Shown in pieces: positions 7,767 to 15,574 of a DNA stretch of 32,058 bases. A program made the translations under genes and the position numbers. This DNA is from Candidatus Heimdallarchaeota archaeon. GTDB lineage: Archaea > Asgardarchaeota > Heimdallarchaeia > Heimdallarchaeales > Heimdallarchaeaceae. The stretch covers positions 1 to 32,058 of the forward strand of contig JABCTC010000038.1 of the NCBI GenBank assembly GCA_018238545.1, written 5' to 3'. Within the stretch, counting starts at the first letter, position 1. Every line of letters starts with the position of its first letter. Under the pieces are notes generated by a model that had not been told where the DNA came from, ran no database searches, and saw only the letters and a program-made list of their open reading frames with translations.

Positions 7767-9713
7767 TTAACCATCCTCCTTTACAAAAATCATTTGTCTA
7801 ATTTTCTCAGCCAACATTTTACCTTCAAAATGGTAACTAAGTTCCTTTAGAACTTCTCCTGTAATCTTGCTTAGAATCAAATTTTGATATTCTTCAAACT
7901 CTTGAATTTTGTTTAGATCATATTTGTCAATCTTTGATTGGATTATCATTTCTACTTTCTCATCAGAAATTTCAGGCAAGTCAAATTTTTCCTTAATCTC
8001 CTCTTCTGTAGACTGAGGATTTTCAATTAGATAATTCAGAACTAACTCAACTTGCTCTTTGAAAATAATTTTTTTAGATAAAACACTTGCAAGTTTATCA
8101 ATCATTTCAGTTGTTAGAAGGAGATCCTTTCTCCTGGTAGCTCTAGGTAGGATGATAAGAAGTTTATAAGAGAGATTGCCATCCAACTGCAATTGTTCAG
8201 TATATTCGATGAATTTTGCTAGTTTTTCATCTCTAATTAATAAGTCGACATGGTTGTGATTAAAACCATACTTCTCATGTAATTCATCAAAAACTTCCCA
8301 TGGTTTCTTACCAATATTTTTCGTCAATTCTTTAATTCTATCTAAGGAAATAACAATGGGTGGGGTATCTGTATCAGGATAAATACGGTCTTTTCCATGA
8401 ATCACTCTCAAGAACTCTGAGTTACCATTGGGCAGAAATCTTCTAGTCTCTTGAGGTACACCGTCAATTGCCATCTTTACACGCTCAACTATCTTCTTCA
8501 TTGCGTGCAGAGCTCGTTTTTCTGGTCCTTCAACTACAATGAAGGCATCGTTTTCCTTTGGATTAAGAACCTTACAAATCTTGGAATACAGATCGTGATT
8601 TATTTTCACATCACTGGGATAATCGGAATTTGCTCTTAACGCACCATCTTCAATTTCATCACTATGGAATTGATTCTTTCTAGGGATGCCAGTTATCAGC
8701 ATACTTTTTTCGAATATCTCAAGACCAAAATCCTTGTTGGGTTGCACCTCAATTCCAAAAAGACCCTTCATTTTTGGAAAAATCGTTGCATAAACCTTCT
8801 CATTAGTATCAAATAATTGTGAGATATCAACATAAGTGTGTTCAAAATCCTCCTTCTTTATACCACGTTGTAACATCGTATTTTTTATTTCTATGAGCGC
8901 ATGTTGTCTTACTACTTCATGACGACACATTATATCAAACTTTTCTAAATCTTGAACTCCCTTAAGTTCTACTCGATCGCCTCCAGCGATGCTTATGTTA
9001 ACGTCTTGTCTAGCAGCACCACTCCCTCTTCTACCAATCTTACTTATTCTTAACACACGACCAATTTGCTTGGCAGTTTCTAGAAGTTCTTCAGGATTAT
9101 CCACATCCATATATTCTGTAATGATTTCTGTTAATGGAACCCCTAATCGATCTAAGTTGTAATAGACAGTTCTATTGGAAGTATCTTCCCAATTCACCCG
9201 TCTTGCAGCATCTTCCTCAATATGAACGTTGGTAATTCGAACTTTCTTACCGTTAACTGGAACCCATCCATCTCTTGCACAAATGAAAGTTCTTTGGAAA
9301 CCTGTTGTAATAGATCCATCGAGATATTGTTTTCTGTTAACAACTATTTCCTCAGCAAAAGCTGTACAATCAAAATAAGCCGCAAGAATAAAACCCTTTT
9401 CCATCATTTCCAAATCTGGAAAGAAAGGAGGTGTTTCATCCATATCATAGGTACATGTGTTTCTTTCATTAGCAAGATAAATGACCTTGTAGCCTTTCTC
9501 AAATTCCACAAGCATGCCAGGATCAAAATCTCCCATCTCACCTAACACAGGACGAAAATAGCGATAGAAACTATAATCCATATTTTCAGGGTTTTCTTCA
9601 AGAATAGGGGGGCAATTACAAAACAGTTTTCTTTTGGATTTCAACTGGTGATGAACTTCGAGTCCAGCATGGAATCCTAATTCTTTGAAATCGAGATTGT
9701 AAGGGTCTAACAT
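7767..9713 (-). CDS. gatE: Glu-tRNA(Gln) amidotransferase subunit E
   Basis: The archaea-specific GatB-like kinase/transamidase subunit. It phosphorylates the glutamyl group of misacylated Glu-tRNA(Gln) with ATP and amidates it with ammonia channelled from GatD. At 648 residues it has the usual length. Visible features are GLEVHHQL at 17-24 followed by a CNC metal-site-like motif at 32-34, the GatB kinase cradle with GSGAARQDVNIS, the AspRS-like insert typical of GatE (about residues 285-420, including MLITGIPRKNQFHSDE), and a C-terminal helical/YqeY-like tail used for tRNA contact. Its presence implies that this organism makes Gln-tRNA(Gln) by transamidation. It is the first gene of the minus-strand cluster, and the region 9714-9933 upstream is shared with a divergent GTPase gene. 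Confidence 0.95.
   Translation of the reverse strand: MLDPYNLDFKELGFHAGLEVHHQLKSKRKLFCNCPPILEENPENMDYSFYRYFRPVLGEMGDFDPGMLVEFEKGYKVIYLANERNTCTYDMDETPPFFPDLEMMEKGFILAAYFDCTAFAEEIVVNRKQYLDGSITTGFQRTFICARDGWVPVNGKKVRITNVHIEEDAARRVNWEDTSNRTVYYNLDRLGVPLTEIITEYMDVDNPEELLETAKQIGRVLRISKIGRRGSGAARQDVNISIAGGDRVELKGVQDLEKFDIMCRHEVVRQHALIEIKNTMLQRGIKKEDFEHTYVDISQLFDTNEKVYATIFPKMKGLFGIEVQPNKDFGLEIFEKSMLITGIPRKNQFHSDEIEDGALRANSDYPSDVKINHDLYSKICKVLNPKENDAFIVVEGPEKRALHAMKKIVERVKMAIDGVPQETRRFLPNGNSEFLRVIHGKDRIYPDTDTPPIVISLDRIKELTKNIGKKPWEVFDELHEKYGFNHNHVDLLIRDEKLAKFIEYTEQLQLDGNLSYKLLIILPRATRRKDLLLTTEMIDKLASVLSKKIIFKEQVELVLNYLIENPQSTEEEIKEKFDLPEISDEKVEMIIQSKIDKYDLNKIQEFEEYQNLILSKITGEVLKELSYHFEGKMLAEKIRQMIFVKEDG
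7775..7780 (-). promoter_or_regulatory. Shine-Dalgarno site that decides the gatD start
   Basis: AGGAGG on the minus strand, inside the 3' end of gatE. It touches the first possible gatD ATG (7774) but has a normal nine-base spacing to the ATG at 7765, so the second is favoured. Confidence 0.6.
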
Positions 9714-9933
9714 TTGAACTGAATTAACGAAGTTAATGCGGTTTTAAATTTTCTTCAATGTAACATATTTTGATGTAAATAGTTTTAGATAAAATATTTA
9801 TTAATTAGATATCATCAAACAGGTGTTAAAGAAGATGCTAAAAGTGTTTCATGTAATTTAAGCGAAACAAAGTATCATCCGAATTATCAAAATAATTATA
9901 AGGAATAAGAATCAGAGTAATTTAGATACAACG

Positions 9934-10464
9934 ATGTCAACCTACAAGTATACCTTCAAGATTCTATTGCTCGGAGATGGAGCTGTCGGAAAAACAAGTT
10001 TAGTTCAGAGATTTATACACAATAAATTCCAAACTGGTTATCTTATGACAATAGGAATGGAACCATATTCAAGATTTGAAACTATCAAGGACACAAGAAT
10101 ATGCCTCCAACTTTGGGATATTGCTGGACAAGATCGTTTTGCGTCAATGAGACAAATCTTTTTCAAAGGCAGTTTGGGAGCACTTGTAACATACGATATT
10201 ACTCGACGACAATCATTTGAAAATCTTAAAACATGGATAAATGAAGCTCAAAATGAAAGCCCTCGCATTATGCTTATGCTTGTAGGAAATAAAAACGACC
10301 TAGATGATCTTCGTGACGTATCAACTGAAGAAGGTAAGAAATTTGCCGAAGAATCTGGTTGTATTGGTTTCATTGAAACTAGTGCTAAAAATGGCGTCAA
10401 TGTCGCTGAGGCTTTCTTAGCAATGGGAGAAGAAATCCTAACTAGTGTTGAAACTCAAGATTAA
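9934..10464 (+). CDS. Ras/Rab-like small GTPase
   Basis: A 176-residue eukaryote-like small GTPase. All nucleotide-binding boxes are intact: G1 GDGAVGKT at 14-21, a switch I threonine in LMTIGME (about 39), G3 WDIAGQ at 61-66 with the catalytic glutamine, G4 NKND at 119-122, and G5 ETSAK at 148-152. WDIAGQDRF with YDITRRQSFENLKTW is strongly Rab/Ras-like. The C-terminus stops right after the last helix (TSVETQD) and lacks the hypervariable tail and prenylation cysteines of eukaryotic Rabs, so membrane attachment, if any, must use a partner. Such proteins are expanded in Asgard archaea, but their roles are mostly unknown. The upstream AATTATAAGG about 31-40 bases before the ATG is a likely TATA box. 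It overlaps the convergent coaD stop by 4 bases. Confidence 0.92.
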   Translation: MSTYKYTFKILLLGDGAVGKTSLVQRFIHNKFQTGYLMTIGMEPYSRFETIKDTRICLQLWDIAGQDRFASMRQIFFKGSLGALVTYDITRRQSFENLKTWINEAQNESPRIMLMLVGNKNDLDDLRDVSTEEGKKFAEESGCIGFIETSAKNGVNVAEAFLAMGEEILTSVETQD

Positions 10465-10985
10465 TCCCAATACATCTCGTCTTTGTTTTCTGTAAAAACA
10501 GTTTGTTCATTAGAGATGGATGGATCTACTGCAGCAAGCTGTTTTCTGATTCTTCTAGAGCTGATTATTATCCCTTTCTCATCGTAAACAAAGGGTACAA
10601 CTAAGATAATTAACTGGTCAAGTTTATTCATGGTTCTCAGTTTATTGATATCGACGGCTGTGGGATATGTTTCTTCTGTTACAATTATCCCTTCAGCATC
10701 GGGAGAGGAAAGTGCAAAACCATATCTATCATCAATAGCTATTATCTCAAATTTTTTACAGCCTCTCAGTATAAGATATTCGCGTAAAGTCTCCTTTCTT
10801 GCTTCAAAAGGCTGCATTAAATGGACATGTTTGTCACTTCGACGCAAACGTTTGGCAAAACCCTCTGTTGTGATTCCAACTCTTACAAAATGACCAAAAC
10901 TAACAGCTGCTTCCAACAAAGCCTTGTGCCCTTGATGAAGATGATCAAAAGTTCCTCCCAAAATTACTTCATCAACCCATGGCAT
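10461..10985 (-). CDS. coaD: Phosphopantetheine adenylyltransferase, archaeal type
   Basis: A 174-residue nucleotidyltransferase of coenzyme A synthesis that joins 4'-phosphopantetheine and ATP to give dephospho-CoA. The HxGH motif is HQGH at 17-20 within GGTFDHLHQGH, and the second signature ISSRRIR lies near 140-146, both binding ATP phosphates. The central region (DDRYGFALSSPDAEGIIVTEETYPTA) fits the archaeal/eukaryotic-type PPAT, where 'VSEET..g..iN..R' binds substrate. The product helps supply CoA for reactions such as the succinyl-CoA synthetase encoded at 25157-27173. It is convergent with the GTPase (4-base tail overlap), and the tRNA-His gene lies upstream on the same strand, 84 bases away. 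Confidence 0.92.
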   Translation of the reverse strand: MPWVDEVILGGTFDHLHQGHKALLEAAVSFGHFVRVGITTEGFAKRLRRSDKHVHLMQPFEARKETLREYLILRGCKKFEIIAIDDRYGFALSSPDAEGIIVTEETYPTAVDINKLRTMNKLDQLIILVVPFVYDEKGIIISSRRIRKQLAAVDPSISNEQTVFTENKDEMYWD

Positions 10986-11039
10986 AGTTTAAAACCTCAT
11001 TAACTAATAATATAAGTTCTCGCTTTGCTTTAAATCTTC

Positions 11040-11069
11040 CTTAAAGTCTAAAAGAAAATGATAAAAAGA
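11040..11069 (-). terminator. T-rich termination tract after tRNA-His
   Basis: Read on the minus strand, the bases just after the encoded CCA contain T5, T4 and T4 runs (ATCTTTTTATCATTTTC), the usual archaeal oligo-T terminator for a short RNA gene. Confidence 0.5.
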
Positions 11070-11157
11070 TGGTGCCGCGAGCCGGAATTGAACCGGCGCC
11101 TAGGGAATTTTGCTGAAATATCCACAATCCCCAACGCTACCATTACGCCATCGCAGC
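11070..11157 (-). tRNA. tRNA-His (GTG) with a 13-14 nt intron and A73
   Basis: The minus strand folds as a full tRNA. Acceptor strand GCTGCGA pairs with TCGCGGC, the D stem is GCGT/GCGT with an AATGGTA loop, the T arm is GCCGG-TTCAATT-CCGGC, the variable loop has 4-5 bases, and CCA is encoded at 11070-11072. Anticodon GTG (11125-11123) sits in TTGTGG after stem GGGGA. An intron of 13 (11121-11109) or 14 bases (to 11108) follows position 37. TTGT can pair with GCAA of the intron, giving bulges like a relaxed bulge-helix-bulge splice site, which favours 14. The discriminator is A73 and the base before G1 is T, so no G-1 is encoded. Most archaeal tRNA-His have C73 and an encoded G-1; A73 without an encoded G-1 is the eukaryotic cytosolic pattern. 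Confidence 0.9.
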
Positions 11158-11183
11158 AATATAATACCTTCATTCTGCCACTC

Positions 11184-11194
11184 TTTTTTAAAAA
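11184..11194 (-). promoter_or_regulatory. TATA-like box of the tRNA-His gene
   Basis: TTTTTTAAAAA lies 27-37 bases upstream of the tRNA 5' end on the minus strand, the standard archaeal TATA spacing for a tRNA gene. Confidence 0.45.
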
Positions 11195-11257
11195 TTGTTG
11201 TTGGATACTAATCAATCTAATGGGTACGTTTTTATTTATTGCTTTTTTTCTTTCCTC

Positions 11258-11737
11258 ATGAGCACTGGAAAGATTATTGTGCAATTACATAACTTCAGCA
11301 GTATCAATCTTTGTCGAGAATTTGCTAAAATTTCTTTAGGTTTAGGAGCAAGAGATATAATTTTCACTAAAGCTGGTGGAACTGGTGCCACCACAGGTGT
11401 TCCCATTGCACAAAAGTTGGCACATGCAAAGAAAGCTAATGTTCTGTATCTTCAAGAAATCGAAGATGCCATTGAGCTTATCTCACCAGATGAAGTTTAT
11501 CTTTTCATAAAACGACCTTTCTCAAAAGAAACTTATAACCCCACTAACATCGTTGAAAGTTATAAGGAAGGTAAAACCATTCTACTCATCTTTGGTGGGG
11601 CCGATCCTGGAATAACAAAAAGAGAGTTAGAATTAGGGGTTCCAGTTTATTTCAACAAGACTAACGAGTTAGGCTGTTTAGGAGAAGTTACTTTGGCACT
11701 TTATTTATTAAGAAATCTAATTGAAGATGAAGATTAA
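11258..11737 (+). CDS. SPOUT-fold (AF2226-like) RNA methylase-family protein
   Basis: A 159-residue protein if started at the ATG at 11258 (MSTGKIIVQLHN). An in-frame upstream extension to 11195 is read through the promoter and has no family-like sequence, so I reject it. TTTTTATTTATT at about 11229-11240 is a fitting TATA box. The body resembles the small archaeal COG4080/AF2226 group, often labelled SpoU-like methylase or, misleadingly, RecB-family nuclease: IIFTKAGGTGATTGVPIAQK, then DAIELISPDEVYLF, then a C-terminal knot-like part with ILLIFGGADPGIT and ELGCLGEVTLALYLLRN. The last motif matches the glycine and helix pattern of the SPOUT trefoil knot that binds SAM. The RNA target is unknown. 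It is convergent with the GTPase at 11734 (4-base overlap). Confidence 0.7.
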   Translation: MSTGKIIVQLHNFSSINLCREFAKISLGLGARDIIFTKAGGTGATTGVPIAQKLAHAKKANVLYLQEIEDAIELISPDEVYLFIKRPFSKETYNPTNIVESYKEGKTILLIFGGADPGITKRELELGVPVYFNKTNELGCLGEVTLALYLLRNLIEDED

Positions 11738-12270
11738 ATTACATCTTCTTCTTGAATGATTAATCTTACTAGATTTTTGAATGCTAGTTCCGCATTAGTT
11801 CCGTTTTTAGCAGAGGTAAAAAGAAATTCTGCATTTGTGTGATCTTCAACTATTTCTTTCATGTCATCTTCTGTTACTTGAAGTTCTGGTATATCACATT
11901 TGTTTGCTAAGAAAATAATGGGTTTCACCCCTACAACTTCAATAAATGACTCAACCCAAGATTTGAGATTTTCATAAGTAGTCATATTTGTTGCATCACA
12001 GACCGCAAGTGCACCTTTACTCCCAAAATAATACTTACTTCTAACTTTTTTGAACACTTCTTGACCCCCTACATCCCAAATTGCTAATGTTACTAAATAA
12101 TTAAGATATTCTACATCCTTCTTCATGATTGTTGTTCCTAGAGTAATTTGATAGGAAGGATCAAACATATTTGTAACAAAACGCCTAACTAATGATGTTT
12201 TACCTACTCTTCCATCACCAATAAGTACTATTTTACTTGTAGAATGTATTTTCTTAGACACCAATATCAC
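11734..12270 (-). CDS. Ras/Rab-like small GTPase, second copy
   Basis: A 178-residue small GTPase with G1 GDGRVGKT at 18-25, switch I threonines in QITLGTT (41-47), G3 WDVGGQE at 65-71, G4 NKCD at 123-126 and G5 TSAK at 152-155. WDVGGQE blends the Arf/Galpha-like DVGGQ with a Ras/Rab-like remainder (LVRRFVTNMFDPSYQITLG is Rab-like), a mixture common among prokaryotic and Asgard Ras-superfamily proteins. It is clearly diverged from the GTPase at 9934. It ends IIQEEDVI with no prenylation cysteine. The 52 bases between it and the MEMO1-family gene upstream hold TATA-like sequences, so it probably has its own promoter. Confidence 0.92.
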   Translation of the reverse strand: MILVSKKIHSTSKIVLIGDGRVGKTSLVRRFVTNMFDPSYQITLGTTIMKKDVEYLNYLVTLAIWDVGGQEVFKKVRSKYYFGSKGALAVCDATNMTTYENLKSWVESFIEVVGVKPIIFLANKCDIPELQVTEDDMKEIVEDHTNAEFLFTSAKNGTNAELAFKNLVRLIIQEEDVI

Positions 12271-12322
12271 TTATGTAAATATGTTTGTCAATCTGATATT
12301 TATGTATAGTTATAATTTTCAT

Positions 12323-13177
12323 TTATTTTTCGTAATAAAAAGCAACAGCACCATATCCTACCACACTGCTTTTGTCTCCAGATGTATCGCCTGAAGTAGC
12401 GTACCTTAGCAGCCTAGCGTTTTTTCTTCCCATTCTTCTAGCTGCTTCAATAGTACCAGCTATTGGTCCATAACCGCACATTGAAACGTTTAATCGTAAT
12501 CTAATATCATACATCTCCTTTGAATCCATTTTTTCAATAGCTTCTAGTATCAAATTGTCCTTCTTAGTAGCTGTATCATGAGATTCAAAATGAGTAAAAT
12601 CGCTACTCGCTATAACAAGAACGTTTTTTCCATGGCTCACTTTTGCTATAATTTCACCTAGCGTCATACTTGCATCATAACCTTGATTGAGCATAGCAAT
12701 AGGTACGAAATTAAACTGTTTATCGAAGATATATTGTAAGAAAGGGAGTTGAACCTCTATCGAATGTTCTCGTGCATGAGATTCATCACTTTTTTGTATC
12801 AAGCTTGAAGAATTTACTAGTTCCTCAAGTAGTTCATGGTTAACTTCAACTTCACCTAAGGGAGTTTTCCATGACTGAACCTTATTTGGTACACCGATAT
12901 CAACACCTAATCCAGTATGATTTGGTCCGAGGATAATTACAGTACTAGGGAGAGGATATTTACTGAGTTCCAAATAACTCCAAGCTGCAATGGGACCGCT
13001 ATACATGTACCCAGCATGTGGAACCAGAAGGTAAGGAAATGGATCAGTTGCAACTTGGTCCTTATTTGGGAGTTGTTGAGGACCTAAAGAGCTTGTGAAA
13101 CTATTTTCAATTGATTGTAGGAGATGGTCTGGATTACTAGGATAAAATGAACCAGCATATTGAGCGTTCCTTATCAT
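12323..13177 (-). CDS. MEMO1 family protein (AmmeMemoRadiSam system protein B)
   Basis: A 284-residue homologue of eukaryotic MEMO1, related in fold to extradiol/LigB dioxygenases. The metal-site residues of MEMO1 appear conserved: His54 in VPHAGYMYSG, His87 in GPNHTG and Cys234 in SMCGYGP. SSDFTHFE at 191-198 is another family signature. Human MEMO1 binds iron or copper in this site; the archaeal role is not settled. In many prokaryotes the gene sits with AMMECR1 and a radical-SAM gene. Neither partner is visible here. It begins MIRNAQYAGSFYP, the normal family start, and is full length. It lies 51 bases downstream of the winged-helix-array gene on the same strand. Confidence 0.92.
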   Translation of the reverse strand: MIRNAQYAGSFYPSNPDHLLQSIENSFTSSLGPQQLPNKDQVATDPFPYLLVPHAGYMYSGPIAAWSYLELSKYPLPSTVIILGPNHTGLGVDIGVPNKVQSWKTPLGEVEVNHELLEELVNSSSLIQKSDESHAREHSIEVQLPFLQYIFDKQFNFVPIAMLNQGYDASMTLGEIIAKVSHGKNVLVIASSDFTHFESHDTATKKDNLILEAIEKMDSKEMYDIRLRLNVSMCGYGPIAGTIEAARRMGRKNARLLRYATSGDTSGDKSSVVGYGAVAFYYEK

Positions 13178-13228
13178 ATGTTGACAAATGAATTAGGAAA
13201 TAAAAAGTATGCCCCCTTAACCACTAAT

Positions 13229-15574
13229 CTATGGTATAATATGAAAGTCTAGTTGCATGTTATTCATAAGTGATACAATTTTCTTACCTTCTTCAGAACT
13301 TAGAGGAATACTGTTAATCTGGCGTATTCTAATTTCGTCTTTTCCTTCATCCTTTATCTTTTTGAAATAATCTTGTATGGTACTGAAGATAAACATCAGA
13401 TTGTGGTCATCATTAAACTCAGGTAAAATTTCGATGTTGTTTATGTATTCAACTTTCTGTTGTTTCTTGAAATGAAGAGCAGCGATAGGTTCTTCATTTC
13501 TTAGAATTAGTTCTGCGAAGTCTGTGGGCATAGATCGGAGGAAGAAAGATCTTAGTTTGAAACGTTTAAGTAGATATTCTTTGTATAATAGTATTAATGG
13601 ATCATTTCTTGGTAAATATACAAAAACCGTTCCACTTTTATCGGTTGGTTCTTCACTTTTCTGATAAACATAAGCTGTTATAGACTCCTCTATAACCTTT
13701 GTTGTAAACTGTACATCACTCTCTTCTTCAAGAAATCTTCCAGTTCGAACGTTCTTTGAAGCAATTAGCTCCTTAAGATATACTTCCAATTGAGTGTTAG
13801 AAAGACCAGTTAGGTTAGCTAATTGTCTAATCGAGAGTGGTAAGTTAGAGGACAATATCCTATAAATAATTTCTAACCATGCATCTCTTTGAGAATCAAC
13901 AGATTTTGGTTTTGAAGTACTCAAGAATTTAGAAACAGATAACCATATTACCTGGTTTGAGATATTTTTGGTTTGAATAACTTTACATGTAGTTTCTAGA
14001 CGGTGCAAAATAGACATTAGCACCCTATCAGATAGATTCAACAGACTTTTCAGTTGTTTGAAAGTTACTTTTTCCTTTTGTTTAATGGTGTTAAGAGCTC
14101 TTTCTTCTAGTACTCCTACGTTTCTTGTAGGACGAAGTTTTGCATAAAAAGGATAATCCTCAGAATTAATTAATCCTCTAGGAAAACTACTATACTTTCC
14201 TCGAACTATTTTTCTGTCAATTTGCAGCTCATTCAGAATGTTTTCTTTTCCTGTAGAGATACGGATCAGTAGTGATTCATACGATAGAGGTATGCCAATA
14301 AAGGATAAGCTTCTAAGTAAATCTGCTTTTGTAACAATCTGTTTGTGTTTAGTAAGGAATTGGTTATCAATAAGTAAAGGAAAGACATCTTGAATTGAAA
14401 TAGATTCTTTACTTCCTTCAGGTTTGGTCAATTTTGAACGATGATAAGTTAATCCTGAAGTTCTTTGAACATAACCACGCTGTTTTAGTGCTTCAACAAA
14501 GGTACGAGACTGATTTTCTAGCAGTTCAGATTGCATTTTTGGAAAAACAAGGATTTTTCCTTTATTCTCTGAGAATTCTTGGATTTTGTTTTGGATTTTA
14601 TCTTCTAGAGGGATGAATGCTGAATTTTTGACGAGATTAATCACGTGCAAATTATCACCAATTACTTTGTAATCAAAGGTACAGACAGGTTTACCCGAAA
14701 CAAACACAATTTCCTTTTGAATGTCTTGAAGTACTGTAAAATCAGCTGAAGACCAATAAACTGAATATGGATCTGTGGTCGGAAGAATCTCAAATTGATA
14801 TGATTTTTCCTTTTTTTCTTTTTCAGAGAACTCTTCCAAAAACTCTAGTTCGTCTGTGGCTAGAAAGCCTTCATAACTGGAATTTTCAATGAAATGTCCC
14901 CTAACTATCTTTTTACTCTCATATAGTTCAATAATACTTGTACTCACTCTACTTCCAGATAAATTAAGAATGCGCATAATCTGTGGTACAGTTATTGGAC
15001 CAAAACTCTTTATGATTTTGTAGATTAGTTCTTTGATGGCAGATGATTGGCTTCTGGATTCCTTAGTAAGTAGCAAGTCAGAACTGTAAATAGTCCAACG
15101 AGTACCATCGTAAAACATGAACACTTGAAAATTTAATCTTAGTTCAGAAAGTATATCCATTACTTCTTCTTTCTTTAATTTGAACTGTTCGATAATTCTT
15201 TGTCTTGTAGATGAACCATGTTCTCTGATGAATTCCAATACATTTTTTGTTTGTGGTTTCTTATAATCTATTTCCTCTGATAGATTGCTGTAATAGAGTA
15301 TTTCAAGATTTTCTCTTCCAACATATGCTAGTTTTCCAGAGATAAAAGGTGCCTGTATGAGATGTTTGTTTTTTATTAAAGAAGGAATTAAGGTGTGAGA
15401 AAAAGTTCGCATCCTAGCAAATAATGATTCGGGATCTTGAAACAGAACAATATTATTCAATATTGATATCGCATGACCGTAATTGACACCCTTGAATTCA
15501 GTGGATAAATTCTGTTTCTCAGATAGGTAAAGAGATAGTTCTTCAAGGTTTAATGAGATGTGTGACACAGACAT
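13229..15574 (-). CDS. Winged-helix array protein homologous to the Lhr C-terminal region
   Basis: A 781-residue protein with no helicase motor. It consists of repeated winged-helix-like units, for example ELIYKIIKSFGPITVPQIM... (about 180-250), ALNTIKQKEKVTFKQLK... and IIYRILSSNLPLSIRQL.... Two units are followed by a wing reading 'RG+F' (IVRGHFIENSS, NVRTGRFLEEE) and then a '.LP..DP...Y' module (FEILPTTDPYSVYW and VYLPRNDPLILLY). The same order of units occurs in the C-terminal half of the adjacent 1908-residue helicase, and resembles the winged-helix tail of bacterial long Lhr and the DNA glycosylase AlkZ. Its ATG directly follows the helicase stop with no gap, so the two are surely co-translated. 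It is probably a DNA- or RNA-binding partner of the helicase. No catalytic motif is recognised. Confidence 0.7.
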   Translation of the reverse strand: MSVSHISLNLEELSLYLSEKQNLSTEFKGVNYGHAISILNNIVLFQDPESLFARMRTFSHTLIPSLIKNKHLIQAPFISGKLAYVGRENLEILYYSNLSEEIDYKKPQTKNVLEFIREHGSSTRQRIIEQFKLKKEEVMDILSELRLNFQVFMFYDGTRWTIYSSDLLLTKESRSQSSAIKELIYKIIKSFGPITVPQIMRILNLSGSRVSTSIIELYESKKIVRGHFIENSSYEGFLATDELEFLEEFSEKEKKEKSYQFEILPTTDPYSVYWSSADFTVLQDIQKEIVFVSGKPVCTFDYKVIGDNLHVINLVKNSAFIPLEDKIQNKIQEFSENKGKILVFPKMQSELLENQSRTFVEALKQRGYVQRTSGLTYHRSKLTKPEGSKESISIQDVFPLLIDNQFLTKHKQIVTKADLLRSLSFIGIPLSYESLLIRISTGKENILNELQIDRKIVRGKYSSFPRGLINSEDYPFYAKLRPTRNVGVLEERALNTIKQKEKVTFKQLKSLLNLSDRVLMSILHRLETTCKVIQTKNISNQVIWLSVSKFLSTSKPKSVDSQRDAWLEIIYRILSSNLPLSIRQLANLTGLSNTQLEVYLKELIASKNVRTGRFLEEESDVQFTTKVIEESITAYVYQKSEEPTDKSGTVFVYLPRNDPLILLYKEYLLKRFKLRSFFLRSMPTDFAELILRNEEPIAALHFKKQQKVEYINNIEILPEFNDDHNLMFIFSTIQDYFKKIKDEGKDEIRIRQINSIPLSSEEGKKIVSLMNNMQLDFHIIP

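Noticed and set aside
11073..11157. Alternative tRNA identities (Gln TTG or Gly CCC) for the split tRNA
   Set aside because: TTG is preceded by A, not the invariant T33, and CCC lacks a flanking anticodon stem. Only GTG with stem GGGGA/TTCCC or TCCCT gives a normal fold.
11195..11257. N-terminal extension of the SPOUT-like protein
   Set aside because: It covers the predicted TATA box and encodes a non-family hydrophobic stretch; the ATG at 11258 gives a typical start.
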